Assembly (NCBI GenBank): GCA_021307315.1
Contig: JAJSPD010000100.1
Coordinates: 62,001-126,000 of the forward strand
Length of the DNA stretch: 64,000 nt
Source of the DNA: Bisporella sp. PMI_857
Taxonomy: Eukaryota; Ascomycota; Leotiomycetes; Helotiales; Helotiaceae
Direction: 5' to 3'
Part shown: one piece after another, positions 44,845-56,930 of the stretch
Numbering within the stretch: position 1 is the first letter of the stretch
Layout: every line of letters starts with the position of its first letter
Made by a program: the position numbers and the translations under genes
The notes under the pieces: generated by a model
Database searches by the model: none
What the model was told of the DNA's origin: nothing
Seen by the model: the letters and a program-made list of their open reading frames with translations, nothing else

Positions 44845-45789
44845 TTATACTACAGATGGACGAAAAAGCTGGTCAAACGGCATAATTTGCCGCGTGGCGA
44901 TAACCAAAATCCTCAAATACTGACAAAAGGACTCTTCTCCTTTGACCTCATTCACCCCTTCCCATGCAAGACAGACGTTCGTCATCTCACCAACTTTAGC
45001 TACCCTCATCCTACTAAGCTTTCCCATCACTACGGAATAATCCAACCAAAGATTCGGAACTGGTCCTGGGATAGACCTCGCTGGCTTTTGATCCGTGTAA
45101 CGAAGACGTCCAGCAAAGATGCCTAGGAGGTCTCCGGGACGTATTGGAACTAGTGGAGCAGCCGTAAGGAGTGCAGACGAGGCACTACGGGAACTGAGAG
45201 TCCTCTTCGTAGACTCCCCTTCGTATGGTATTAAACCAACGAAGACGGATTTATTACGGTTAGGTGGACCTTTCAGGCCATGGCGGAGAATATGGATGTT
45301 TGACTTCGTAGAAGTTGGTTTGATCTTGCAGTTTGCCATGAAATCCTTCTGCTCCGTAGAGTCAGGGTCCCACATACTAAGATGGTCTCCCCAACACAGA
45401 TTTTGCGGAGCATGAAGCCTATCAAAGATCCACTTTTCTTCAATATCACTCTTTCCTGAAAAATCATCCCCTTCCTCGGCCAGGATCCTCGCTCCGAGCT
45501 GTCGAAGAGGGAAGTCGTAAACTCTATGCCAGGAAAGTAACATGTCCAGTTCCTTAGGGTGCTGAAAAAAGTGTTCCTTGAATTTACTCGTCCGGTAAAG
45601 AACCAACGCTGTTGCACCGTTGGCTCTCAAGTCTGAAAGGAGCTTCCAGTAAGCAGTCCACTTGAAGATGGTGCCTCTGTCTTTGCCTTTATGCCTTGCG
45701 AGACAAAGCTTCTTGGCAGCAGCTTTCTCTTGAGGAGTAATTTCGGTCTTCCGACCGGACGATTTAGGACAGTGTTTGCGTTTGCCCAT
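44845..45789 (-). CDS. SET-like domain protein, unknown function; start codon in a hAT TIR
   Basis: The frame opens at 45807 with GTG; the first ATG is at 45789, giving 314 residues. The N-terminal 60 residues are basic. The C-terminal part (about 205-314) has SET-domain-like order: IRPGDLLGIFAGRL (like the GxxxGxxxG strand), PNLWLDYS, MTNVCLAWEGVNE in the place of the NHxCxPN strand, and LVIATRQIMPFDQLFR, like the ATRDIxxGEELxxDY end. The NH and final Tyr of active methyltransferases are missing, so binding or another role is more likely than catalysis. The first seven codons lie in the left TIR of the neighbouring hAT element. No stops. The SET assignment is my inference from motif order. 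Confidence 0.6.
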   Translation of the reverse strand: MGKRKHCPKSSGRKTEITPQEKAAAKKLCLARHKGKDRGTIFKWTAYWKLLSDLRANGATALVLYRTSKFKEHFFQHPKELDMLLSWHRVYDFPLRQLGARILAEEGDDFSGKSDIEEKWIFDRLHAPQNLCWGDHLSMWDPDSTEQKDFMANCKIKPTSTKSNIHILRHGLKGPPNRNKSVFVGLIPYEGESTKRTLSSRSASSALLTAAPLVPIRPGDLLGIFAGRLRYTDQKPARSIPGPVPNLWLDYSVVMGKLSRMRVAKVGEMTNVCLAWEGVNEVKGEESFCQYLRILVIATRQIMPFDQLFRPSVV

Positions 45790-45958
45790 CCCCTCCTTTG
45801 CCTGCACCCATTACTAGGATAGGCTAAGTAAAAGGGAATGCTAGGAGGGGGAAGGCACACCAAAAATCACGGGATCTCGAGGCTTGGGAAGGCTGATATA
45901 TAAACAACATTAGGACTAGGAAGGCTGCCAAGGCTAGCCTTAGTCACATAGTTAAAAA

Positions 45959-45977
45959 TATATATATATATATATAT
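45959..45977. repeat. (TA)n microsatellite
   Basis: About nine TA units just inside the left end of the hAT element. Confidence 0.9.
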
Positions 45978-46010
45978 AAAACTGCATCCCGATAGACAAA
46001 AATGACACTT

Positions 46011-48863
46011 TCAAGGTGTTGTAAGGCCATCTACCTCCCCATCGTCATCCCCACGCAACTCGGTAGGGGTAATCCAACTCTTTTGACCTTTCCACTTCCC
46101 CAGCATCTTTCTGTCCATGATCATCCACATTCTAAGGCACTGCGTAGCTTCGATAATGTCTGCTTTCAGCCGATTTCTTTGCCCCGTGATCAAGAGCTTT
46201 CCTTGAGAAAAGACCCGTTCGCAATCACTCGACATAGCTGGGATTGCGGCCATATCGAGACCCATTTGGGCTAGTCGATATACTGACTTTTGCTTCGACT
46301 GTCGGATCCAGAACTGAGGTAAAGTCTCCTTTTTATCAAGACGAAAGGCGTACGCTTTATTCCACACGTCAAGAGGGTCTTCTTCTTGATCCGGCCCATA
46401 TAAAAGCGTCATATCTGTATCGAGTTCGAACTCGGTAGGCGATCGAGCTCTCTTGGCCCCGGGTACAGATCCTGATGATATATCCGATGGGATAGGCATC
46501 TCTCGATACTCATCCCATAAGGTTTGCAAGGCCGCCTTTCCTCCTGGGAGCCAATCCTTAGCGTTGGTAGCGTCCTCCCACAGCACCGCATCCTTCCATT
46601 TGTGCTCAAAATAGAACCACTTCATGGAAGGATTCGTAACAACTGAAGCGTAATGGGCGGGGGTATCGTTAACGATTGCAAAATATTCATCGAGCTTAGT
46701 CCAACAATTAACGATGCATGCGCGTAGGTGATTTGTAGCCGGCGTAGAGAGATGGGTAGTATTGTCGCGAAGGATTAAATCATCTCGTCGTTCTCGCACA
46801 TGCGCTAGAAGTTTGTTGAGAGTAGTCAAGTAGTCGGAAAGAACGCCCCTGTCACCCTCTGCGCGTTTGGTAGGGTCATAAAATGGTCGGAGGATAAAGA
46901 CGATCTCTGACAGGGCTATCCAATCGTCGCCATTGAGAGTATCGTTCTTCAAAAGATGCGCTAACTCATCATCTGTCTGTGCCTTTTTGGTGGAAGATCC
47001 ATGCATTGTATCAGCGTGGTCATTGTATCAGCGTGGTCAATACAAAAGCGGTCGATTCGATCTCGAAGTTTCAAGGCTCTCTCGATCATGAGATAGAGAG
47101 AGTTCCATCGAGTAGCGTTGTCGACTATTAACTTCAGATGATTAAAACCTTCTGAGTCCTTAGCTGAAAACTGCTTGATATCGGCGAATTTGTCTCGGCG
47201 TTGAGGGGATCGACAGATAAAAGTAACGACGTTGTGAAGCTTGCCAACAGGACCGCGTTTCCTCCATATATTGAGTTCTTTCAAGAGCTCCGAATGCTCC
47301 TTCACGTTCTCGATATCCTTCTCAAAAGCGTCATATTCCTTCCCGTACAAGAAAGCCTTCGCAGAGAGGTTGATCACATGGCCGAGGCACCGCAGACGCC
47401 GAGCACGCCGTTTTTTCTCAGTCATGTGAGGAAAGAAGTGAGCAACGACAATTTCGATGGCCGTATCGTTGTTGTAAGCATTATCTGTAACAAAATATCC
47501 TATCCTAGACCCTAGGTTGTAGTCCTTGATCACCTGAATGATCACTTCCGCTTGGTTCTCTCCTGAATGAGGCCCGCGAAGCTGTCGAATTGCTAAGAGA
47601 GTCTGTAGAAGAGGTGCAAAAACAGTCAGTATATTCACTCGAAAAGTAGCCCATGCTGCGGATGTAAATTATCAACAATTTCACTTGATATCTCACCCTC
47701 AACAACACATATCATCACGATAGTTACTGCATTAGAAATCCCTAAATCAGGGATTTACAATGTCGTATCTCTTGTGAGTCCAACATATGTGGTGGGGTAA
47801 CGTCCACAAGTGAAGATGGTGTGTATTGCAACCAGCAGACAAGCGAGATAGCACTTACCGATTGTTTCTGCCCATGCTCGTCGATATAATGCCCGATAAT
47901 ACCAAGAAGTGCCATGTGATTTGGTGAGGTCCAGAGATCGAAAGAGAAAGATATCTTGCTTTGGCTCATTGTAAGCGACTCTGTAAGTTTCTGTTTCCGG
48001 GCCTTAAAAGCGTTAATAATATACTCGCGGATCGTATGGCTAGAATGAGGAAGGATCTTTCGGATGGTAGGGTAGAGTTGTTCTAAAAACTCTAGAAACA
48101 CTTCGTTGGCAACCAAACTAAGCGCCATTTGGCAGATTACTAAGAATGCAACCAAGGCATCTGTGAACGGATCTCTCATCACTGAAGTCGTTAAGTTGAC
48201 ATATGCTTCCGATTGGCGTAGCGGAGGTGGCGTTGGATCCGTACCGTCGCGTTTAATATATCGATCAAGAGGTTGTTGCGGGACCTTGTTGCCGTGCTTC
48301 GATATTCGATGGGCTTTCAGGAGGTGGTTCTCTTTGTTTCTGCAATTTGCTTCGGCATATTGAGTTTCATCGCAGTGGGCACAATGCCATATTTTCCGGC
48401 ATCGTAGGTCCTGGCCATGGTGGCTCGTGCCTAAAAGAGTCAATAAAAATGCAAGTATGGGAGAGAGACCATTACCTTTGGTGGCACGAATCAGCTCTTC
48501 AGCTTGGTTATTGTCCCAATACCAGGCCTGCCGCGTGGACTTCTTGCTTCGATACGGCGCGTATTTTACGTATAAAACGTCTCTAATCTTGATTTGATTT
48601 TCTCGCGGTATCCTAGAGAGTGCCTCATTGAATGCCCGATCAGTTTTGGCTTCCAGGAGCGCTCGTACCGACGGATTTTCGTCACTTGGAAGGGTAGGCG
48701 TTTCACCAGAGATAGCAGTTGTTAAAGAACTAGTATCTGAAGCGTCGTCGAGCTCAATTGGCTCTGTAGAAAGCATAATAAAAGCATAACGGTTAAGAAG
48801 TGTTGACTGTTTTAAAGGTTTTCGTCGTGACCTTAAGTATACAGAATTGTAGTCTTCCATCAT
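46011..48863 (-). pseudogene. hAT transposase, nearly complete, frameshifted by a 17-bp duplication
   Basis: Minus-strand exons run from the ATG at 48863 (or one about 30 codons later). A GT-AG intron near 48487-48432 precedes the zinc finger WHCAHCDE...HLLKAHRI (BED type). Then come SFDLWTSPNHMALLGIIGHY (RNase H-like core, first Asp), a further intron, YFVTDNAYNNDTAIE (second Asp), RRLRCLGHVINLSAKAF, GPVGKLHNVV and NATRWNSLY. The C terminus has the hAT dimerisation domain: MAAIPAMSSDCERVFSQGK, ITGQRNRLKADIIEA and LRMW. At 47004-47037 a 17-base unit is duplicated head to tail and shifts the frame; without one copy the frame is continuous through HADTMHGSS. No other damage is obvious, so inactivation looks recent. 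Confidence 0.88.
47004..47037. repeat. 17-bp tandem duplication within the hAT transposase
   Basis: CATTGTATCAGCGTGGT occurs twice without a gap (47004-47020, 47021-47037). Because 17 is not a multiple of three it breaks the transposase frame. Confidence 0.95.
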
Positions 48864-49219
48864 ACAAGACAGGATTGATGATCAGTACTTCGAAGGACCT
48901 TCGTATCCAGCGAAATGAGCTTCTCAACAAGTACTTTCTATGTACTTGGCATCTTGTCTTAATTTCCGCGACCCGACAATTTTTTTGAGTGGATGCTGAC
49001 GGAAGAAATCCCCGAGACCCGACCAATCAAGGGTCCTAGCTGTCTCCCCTATATACCCTGCCCAACCTATCCTTGCCTCCCCCCATTACTAGGAAGGCAA
49101 CGCCGGGATATTTCATTAGGGTTAGGAAGGCAAGTTCCCCGGGATTGGGCTTACAGGGTTAGGAAGGAGCGCCAAGACTGGGGTTGGGCAGAGGAGGGGA
49201 TGGGCAATCGCAAACACTG

Positions 49220-49710
49220 GGTAGACTACTAGTTATGCATACGGAACTTTTGAGGATCTTTACAAACGTTAGGATTTGATACAAGTATCTTGTCTCCGAC
49301 TCTGCCTCCTTACCCGCAGGCGATATCCTCCGTCAACGACCCAAACATGTCTCGAACTGTCTTGATGCAAATTTCAGTCCCAATTCACAAGACGTCAAAC
49401 CAAACCAGTGATAAACAAAAATAGCCCGGTAACAAGTGGTCTTCCCGACAACGCTGACGACGTCAATATGTGGATTGCTCAGTCTACTTCGGAGCGGGAA
49501 TCCGGCTGGTTGATCGATGTATGGCATCAGGCACTGCGAACCTATGCATCGAATCGCTTTGTTGAACCTAGGCATATTCTTCCCCACATTCATTAGCATA
49601 GAGTCAGCTCCTCTCTGGAAAAGCTTGCGGCCTGACGCCAAGGTGGGCCCAGCAGACTTCTATATACGATACTTCAGGGGTCAAATGAATTGTAATTCCA
49701 ACTCACATAT
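49220..49710. other. No feature recognised
   Basis: Gap between the right hAT end and the last exon of the NLR. Only short frames without motifs. Confidence 0.4.
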
Positions 49711-52700
49711 TCAATCCTGATATAGAATCTCCTTAAAATTATGGGTTGAATGGGTAACATGTGATGTTAGTTTACACATAAAACAATAATCGAAATCGAA
49801 ACAGTCTAAACAGTGGAATCGAGGGCCATATATATCCTAATCTGTTAGAACTGCTACGCACGCAAAGACCGGTAGAACTTACGTGCTGACATTCACTACA
49901 CCGATAGTCTCCGTGCTTTTTTGCTGTTGATATTTCGGTAGAGTTTGGGTAACCTAGTAAATCAAGACTTATACTCGAAGTATGTGATCCTTTTCCTGGA
50001 TCGTACATAATATTCCTGTTTTGATGATATACGGCAATCGCGTAAGGGGTCCACCGACCTTCTGGTTCGACTGTAGTTATAATAGAGTTGTGAAAATTAT
50101 TATCCAACAGTAAATTAACGATTTGTGCATTACTACTTCGACAAGCCCAGTGTAGAGGAGACCAGATTGTGCAGCTTGTTTGAGGCATTTGGTAATATTG
50201 AATTGTTCTTTCCACCATGTCAATTGAAGCGCCTGAAGCCGCATAGTGAAGAATTCCATTTCCTTGTCTGTCAAGGTGGCAAGGATTTGCCCCATTAGAT
50301 AATAAATAGTCTAGTATGTTGAGATGCCCACCTCGCGCTGCCCAATGAGCTGCACTTCTCCCTTGGGTATCTATTACGGTAGCTGTGAAACTAATGAAGA
50401 ACTTTACTATTGCCATGTGGCCATTATAAGAAGCAGCTTGGAGAGCATTGCCATACTCGCCACCTTGAGTGTTGACATCGGCTCCTTTCTCAATTAGCAG
50501 CCTGACTATCGCCTCGTGGCCACCAGCTGAAGCAGCTTGGAGAGCATTGCCGAAGTGGCCACCTTCTACATCGACCTTGGCTTCTTTCTCAATTAGCAGC
50601 CTAACTACCGCCTCGTGGCCTTCGGCTAAAGCAGCTTGGAGAGCATTGCCATACTCGCCACCTTGAGTGTTGACATCGGCTCCTTTTTCAAATAGCAGCT
50701 TCACTATCGCCTCGTGGCCACCAGCTGAAGCAGCTTGGAGAGCATTGCCGAAGTGGCCACCTTCTGCATCGACCTTGGCTTCTTTCTCAATTAGCAGCCT
50801 GACTATCGCCTCGTGGCCACGAGCTGAAGCAGCTTGGAGAGCATTGCCGAAGTGGCCACCTTCTGCATCGACCTTGGCTCCTTTCTCAATTAGCAGCTTC
50901 ACTATCGCCTCGTGGCCATTAAATGAAGCAACTTGGAGAGCATTGCCGAAGTGGCCACCTTCTGCATCGACCTTGGCTCCTTTCTCAATTAGCAGCTTCA
51001 CTATCGCCTCGTGGCCACGAGCTGAAGCAGCTTGGAGAGCATTGCCATACTCCCCACCTTGAGTGTTGACATTGGCCCCTATCTCGACCAGCAGCCTTGC
51101 TACCTTCTGGTGACCTAATTCTGCTGCCCAGATTAATGCTGTGTGCTTTTCTCCATCTTTATCGTCAAGTTTACTCGCTTCAGTTTCTAGAAGGCAACGT
51201 AGCACTATATCATGACCATTAAATGCTGCAATTCTAATGTTGTTCATATGTGGCTGATCGCTCCAACCTCTCCATGCCCCCCAAAGTATAGGGAACCACA
51301 AATTGAATCGATCACCCTCTACCAGATTAAGTTTACACGCCTTGGCGAGAACTATACTTTCCCTATCAAACGTTGAGTTTCTGAAGTGGCTTGGCCAATG
51401 TTGAGCTGAATACTTTAAGAAAGCCTCGAAACCGGATTCGGAGTCTTTATTTTCTTCGTTAAGGAGCAACTGCCTTTGAGAACGTTTCCATCTTAAGTGT
51501 GGCTCGCCCCTCTGTTGATGTCGAACTTCGACTTCGATCTCGTCCAGTTCTCTCAATAATAAATAGTCTATACAAATACGTGCCATTATATTTTCTGAAT
51601 CGACAGGGTTTAAACAGTGTCTCCACACGGTACTAGCTATTACGGATTCTTTTTGGACGAGAAATTCTTTTGCGGTTTGGTGAATAAGATAGATCTTAGA
51701 GCGTTTGATAAAGACGAATAATCCACAAAGCTGACGAATAAGTTTTTCGAGACGGGCGTCTTCTATCTTGAATTCCATATAAGACTGTGAATTTGGTCGT
51801 TCAGCAAGGCCAAATGCGATAGCCATCTCACTTATCGTTAGGGGTCGATAGGCACCAACAATAATGTGCAGGATCTTGGTAGCCACTGGTTTTTGCCTCT
51901 TTGTAATTTTGCCTAATATCTTCTCGTAAGCGTCCGCAACGGATGATGGAAGTTGAAGCGATTCAACCGACTCCCAATCAGGCCGAAGGCTATCCCGGTA
52001 TTGTTCTTTAATATCCTCGAAAGCAAGATGTAGCCAAAGATAAGTTCGATGCTCCATTTGGAAGAGACATTGCTCAAGCGATGTTCTTGTAGAATTACTT
52101 AAGGAATGCTCAGCGGCTAACTTTCCTACTCTTTCTCGAATAACTAAATCAATTTCTTTATGAATCTTATCATTCTCATGCTCGCCGGATAAGCGTATTG
52201 CTGGCAAATTATCTGGAATATCCCGAAAACTAGACTCGATATCATAGTAAGGACGACTGGTTACGAGAAACTTGAGGGATGTTCTCTGCGAGGCTTGGTG
52301 CGATGACTCCTGATAGAAGTTCGACAGAAATCTAATAAGGATTTGACGGTCGCTTTCTTGGCACTCGTCCATTGCATCAAGCACACAGATTATATCATGT
52401 GAGTCTTCATCGGTGGCTGCGTTGATTAAAATATGCCAAAGTTTGTTGTGCTCTTTTTGAAGCTCTTTATCATTCTTTTCCCACGCATCTATTGCATGTT
52501 TAAGAAGCTGGGGTTGTACATCAAACAGCTGGTGTAATAATGAGCATAGAGCAATAGCAAGCCTGTCTTGCTGTTCGTTATCCTTGAAAAAGAAGTAACA
52601 AACCGAACGAGAATCGGAGTTACGAAGTTCTTTCTCGATCAAAGATCGCGATAGCACCGACTTTCCACAACCAGGATCAGCCGAGATCCAGAGCAGGTTG

Positions 52701-54074
52701 TTCCTTTGGCTGCTTTGCCATTGTATATAGTGACGATGCTCAAGAACCCATACACATGTGCCATCGACTCGTTCTGGGTTATTGTTTTTGAATTCCTCGT
52801 AAGTACACACTTTAAAAACTCGGTGACATTCTCGTTGCTGATCGCTCATATATCGTAGTTCCTGTTTTGAGATGCTTTCTTTGTTTTGAGATGCTATTCC
52901 TTGGATTTCAGACACAATTTTTTGGAACGCAGCAGAGTCTATCAAATAGAAGTGAGCAATGACGCATTTTATTTTCCACTATGTAAATGAGAAGTCGACT
53001 AATAGACTTAATGTCATCACTAAAACCTAGAGCTCCTTGAATAATGCTAGGACGTATTTATCGAGAATTTAGCCCTTAAACGCCGAGCCTTGTAACTCAC
53101 CTATTTGTGGCACCTTAGGTACGAGTCCTTCCAGGACCACGGGTTTGAGCGTAAGCAGAAACTCTTTTCCAAAAGCCGCTGCGGCAGCTGCCGCATATCG
53201 ATGCCACATCCAGTTCTTATGGCCATCGGCATAGTCGGCAATACCCCGTATTACAAGACATCTTGTATCATCTATTATTCCAGCAGCTTCCATCTCGAAA
53301 CAACGAGCGTTGTGGTACAATTTGCTCATATTATCTCTCTCAATGCCATTCTGCATCACGCTATTGCCAGATATAATAGTACTCCGGTGGTATATCAAGC
53401 TTGTTGAAACCCTGTCTGGTCGACGGACGGTCATTTGCATATCGCAATTAGAGCAGTCTTTAGCATTGCCATGCCGATATGTCGCCTCGAAAAGCCTATC
53501 GTTGTGTACACCTGGATGTGTAAATTTGGCATTCTTGGCTACAATCTCACGGAGGTGATGATCAAACTTAGTGTCGCCGCACTCGTGATTAGTTACAACC
53601 GATCCTAGAGCAGAAAGGAGTCTGCGATCCGGTTTATTGAAATTACTAGTATTTTCGTAGCTATGGCCTTCTAGACGGCGTCCAAAGTCCCACTGGATAA
53701 TTGCAGGAGCACCAATAGCCTCGGAGTACCCAATAACCACATCTCCCAAGTGGATATCATCTTCAGCATTCTCGCAAGGAGGAGAGTGTGGCACTCCGCC
53801 ACCAATCCCAACAAACAAATAGATCTTGAGATTTAGGAAACTTCGACTCATTGGTGCGACTAATCTGGACGCAGACACCAGACCCGGCTGACCAGGTGGT
53901 AGACACGCTATAACAATATTGTGTCCACCAATGGACCCGAAATAGTATGAATTCTCATCGTCAACAATTCGAGGTGGCTCTTCATAGCGCTCATCAAGTG
54001 CCAAGCGTGCCGCAACCTGTTCGCGGCAAACCGCAGAGCCATGCGACGGTATATTGATCTGCGGACGTTGGCAT
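49711..54074 (-). CDS. NLR protein: PNP/UDP-phosphorylase-like, NACHT, ankyrin repeats, ZZ finger
   Basis: Exons 54074-53101, 52938-49883 and 49836-49711 join across GT-AG introns. Exon 1 encodes a nucleoside phosphorylase-like effector (FVGIGGGVPH, HLGDVVIGYSEA, FEMEAAGI, VIRGIADYADGHKN). Exon 2 begins with the NACHT module: WISADPGCGKSVLSRSL (Walker A), IICVLDAMDECQ (Walker B), KFLVTSRPY. Then come ankyrin repeats of 33 residues, seven of them nearly identical (GGHFGNALQAASARGHEAIV...). The last exon supplies IYGPRFHCLDCFDFDYCFMC; with YRCSECQH before the intron this makes a complete ZZ-type zinc finger. Without splicing, exon 2 would run to a stop at 49772 with no finger. The N terminus MPTSADQYTVAWLCGLP fits the family but needs a one-base frame change near 54020-54028 to join the rest, so the gene may be recently damaged. 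Probable role: self/non-self recognition. Confidence 0.88.
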
Positions 54075-56575
54075 ACTAGTGAAGGGAATAATAGTAGAGA
54101 AGACTAGCAGAAAGAGTAATGGCAAAAGCTACCACGAATAGACCTGAAGATAAGGAGAACTTAATGCCAGACAGGTGCTATGATGTGCAAATGGAAGGTT
54201 GGTAGATAGAAGTGTTGAATAATGATCTAAGGCTGGGAAATATTAGCGGTTCCCTTCAGGCTTCAGGCTCTGGACTCTATAGTAAGTGTGGCGGGAGACA
54301 AGGACAGGGGCACACACCAGTCAGGGACGTGGAATTTCCTTGTACAACCCAAATGCCAGCCCAACCTGCTAGCGGTGCGTGGCAGTGCTTAGCGGCCGCT
54401 GAATTATTCAAGGCTGAGTGCGTTTTTTTAATCAGCCCCAAGTGCCAAAGGTCACGCGCATAGAAATGCAAAATGATACGTCCCAATTTCCTACCTTAAC
54501 ATCTCCTACTACCACATGGTCTATACTTGAACAAGATGAGGCAGAACCACGCAGGCTGGATAGTGGAAAGGCTGTCGTTAAATCATGTGATGGCTTCTTT
54601 TCCTGAAGTGCAATCATTAACCCCAGCTATCTTCGTTTCTCAAGAATCTATAGGATTCCGCGACCAAACTTTGTGACCTGGACTGGGGATTTGGAATAGC
54701 ACCGTCTCACCCAAGCTCGCCATCCCATTCTCTCCAATCAAACACCTTCAGTAATGACAGAATATAGTTAGCTAACTTATTCGGAATGCAGCACAGTTTG
54801 GCTAACATGCTTAGTTAATTGTGAGATTCTGTCAATGCCCTTCGGTTGGAACTCGATTACGTGCATGCTTTTTGAGGGTTGGAGTAGCCGATGCCGGCGA
54901 AGTCAGTGGAATTCGGACAGTCCAAGAACGTGTGTTTTCAAGTCTGTGACATATAACTACTAGACTCCCACATTCGTGCAAGGCATGACGGAAACCCGGT
55001 GGGGAAAACGTACGCGGAGTCTAAACCAAGTACAAATCAACAGCGTTCTGAACAGAGTACAGTTTTCGCATTCATTATCATCCCTGTAAATGAAAGAGGC
55101 TGTCCTTGAGCCCTTGTACCAATGCAACAAGTGTTTCCCGACGCCGCCGTTGCGTCTCTGGTTCCGAGGGCGACGATACGAGTGTGACTTATAGTAGTTA
55201 GGAGAGGTTTAGGGCGTCTAGGAGTGGCCACAGAATATAACCTGTAAAACATTATAAACGGTATTAAAGTATGCATAGATTTTAAGATGCTTAATGTCAA
55301 AGTACCTATAATTTTTCCCGGCACGCAGGGATGGACGTTCTCCTTTCCCTCAACCTCCAACATTTTCTCGCTATACCCCGTGCCTTGGCCAGCTTATGAT
55401 TCCTCCCAAATTTTGTCTCCAAGCCCCCTCCGGGTTTTTCGAAGACTTTGTTATCTCAATCACCCGGAGAGGCAACGATGCAGAGAGGCCACATGAGACT
55501 GTTGAGAATGCCTATGTGAGGAATCGAGTAGGGCCTCATAGGTTGCCATGAACCTGCCAGGAAAGCTCGGTAGAATAGCGAGAGGTCTTTCGGGACGTGT
55601 AATTCAGAGAGCTTTTCAACTGGCTACTAAAGAGTAGAAGTAATAAGACCTTTCCCAGACTCTAAGTTACAAGATACCAAGAGAAAAATAGACACACAAA
55701 GCATGAGCTACTACTTGCCCATATGCCGGATAAACCTATTTTGCTTTTGTTCTGAATAATGCTCCAATGCGTACGGATTGCTGGCTCAGTCTTATCTGAG
55801 AATTTCTTAAAAATCCATTCCTAAGGCTTATCTTTCTTTTTGTATACTACTAAACGCTGCTTATTTAGCATTGACCACCTGTTATGCTTAGCTTTGTATG
55901 TACTTTCCCGTGTTTCATCATTTGAATTCCCACTATTATTACTACTGGATTCAAAACTTTTGTCGCTTTATTACTGTCTTTAGCAGAGATATATTCGCAT
56001 CTATGCTAAGATGGCGCCGAGCAGGCACTATTCCATTATGACTTAAGCTGCGACTCGCTGTAGCTGAAAGAACTAATTTATTAAATAAAAGCTAAGATAG
56101 TGTATATCGGCTGACTCTAGTTAAAAAGAATGTATACTAGTCTGTTGGCTTAACCGTAAAGTTCTCGATCTTTTTCACATGGCCGATGCTTTTAATAAGT
56201 TGAGTCAAGTAGCGGAAAAAAACTCCTTAGTTATTACAGCTATCCTGGACTAATGCTGTAAAGGACCAGCAGTGCAAAAAGTGTAGACGGAATGTGATAT
56301 CGGTCAGCGTTGGAAAAACAGCTCCAAGTAATCCTTTACGACTATATGCCAACTTTGCATTCGTGGCCGTGAACACAGAAAGCGCTAGCGAAAGTAGCTG
56401 ACTTTTAGAGCTAGAAGCAACGACAACTCCGATCTTCGATAAAAAGAATAGCCTGACTTAAAAAAGTGCCAATAAGATTTCACGTGTACTTTCTGTGGGT
56501 TCACTCTAATACGGGGCACCACCACGTTCCTGACGTGAGTGCTATTGTATTCTTGAGTGAGTGATTGATTGATTG
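54075..56575. other. No gene recognised; contains an empty-site repeat at 55690-55800
   Basis: Long non-coding interval between the NLR and the LINE. Short frames (for example 54418-54606) have no motifs. Bases 55690-55800 are related to 14942-15013 plus 15211-15235 but lack the solo LTR found there. Confidence 0.4.
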
Positions 56576-56930
56576 TTAAGTTATTATTATTATTATTATT
56601 AACTATTTTACGTCTTGGCGGGGGGTGCATAGAAAAGCTACATGGCCCCCTGAGCTCCGAAACCGAAGAAAGGACGCCAGAGGATAGGCCTCTGGTATAG
56701 TACAGCCCTTAGCGTGAGCTGAAGGGATAGAGGGTTATATACAGATACTAGCGTTGTGCCCTAACTGCTAGCATAAAAAGCGGTGACATAGAAGATCTAA
56801 GCTTATAGACAATCTAGAAAATACAGGCGCCTTCCACTTGTGCGCTGCCCTCTACTCTCCTTGGCCACAACAACAACTTGTAATTATTATGTGATTTGTA
56901 AAAGTACTAAGTAAAATATGCCGGCCTAGT

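Larger units (their letters stand above)
45770..49219 (-). mobile_element. hAT transposon, 3450 bp
   Basis: The ends are 27-bp inverted repeats with one mismatch (CAGTGTTTGCG[T/A]TTGCCCATCC...; 45770-45796 and 49193-49219). Both subterminal regions contain several AGGAAGGC/GCCTTCCT motifs. Inside is a transposase gene of expected length. The 8 bases outside the two ends differ (ATTTAGGA and GGTAGACT), so the usual target duplication is lacking. Confidence 0.8.

Noticed and set aside
45770..49219. 8-bp target duplication for the large hAT element
   Set aside because: Flanking octamers ATTTAGGA and GGTAGACT differ; no duplication is claimed.
50469..51062. Plus-strand Ala/Ser/Trp-rich repeat frames
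   Set aside because: Antisense of the ankyrin repeats.
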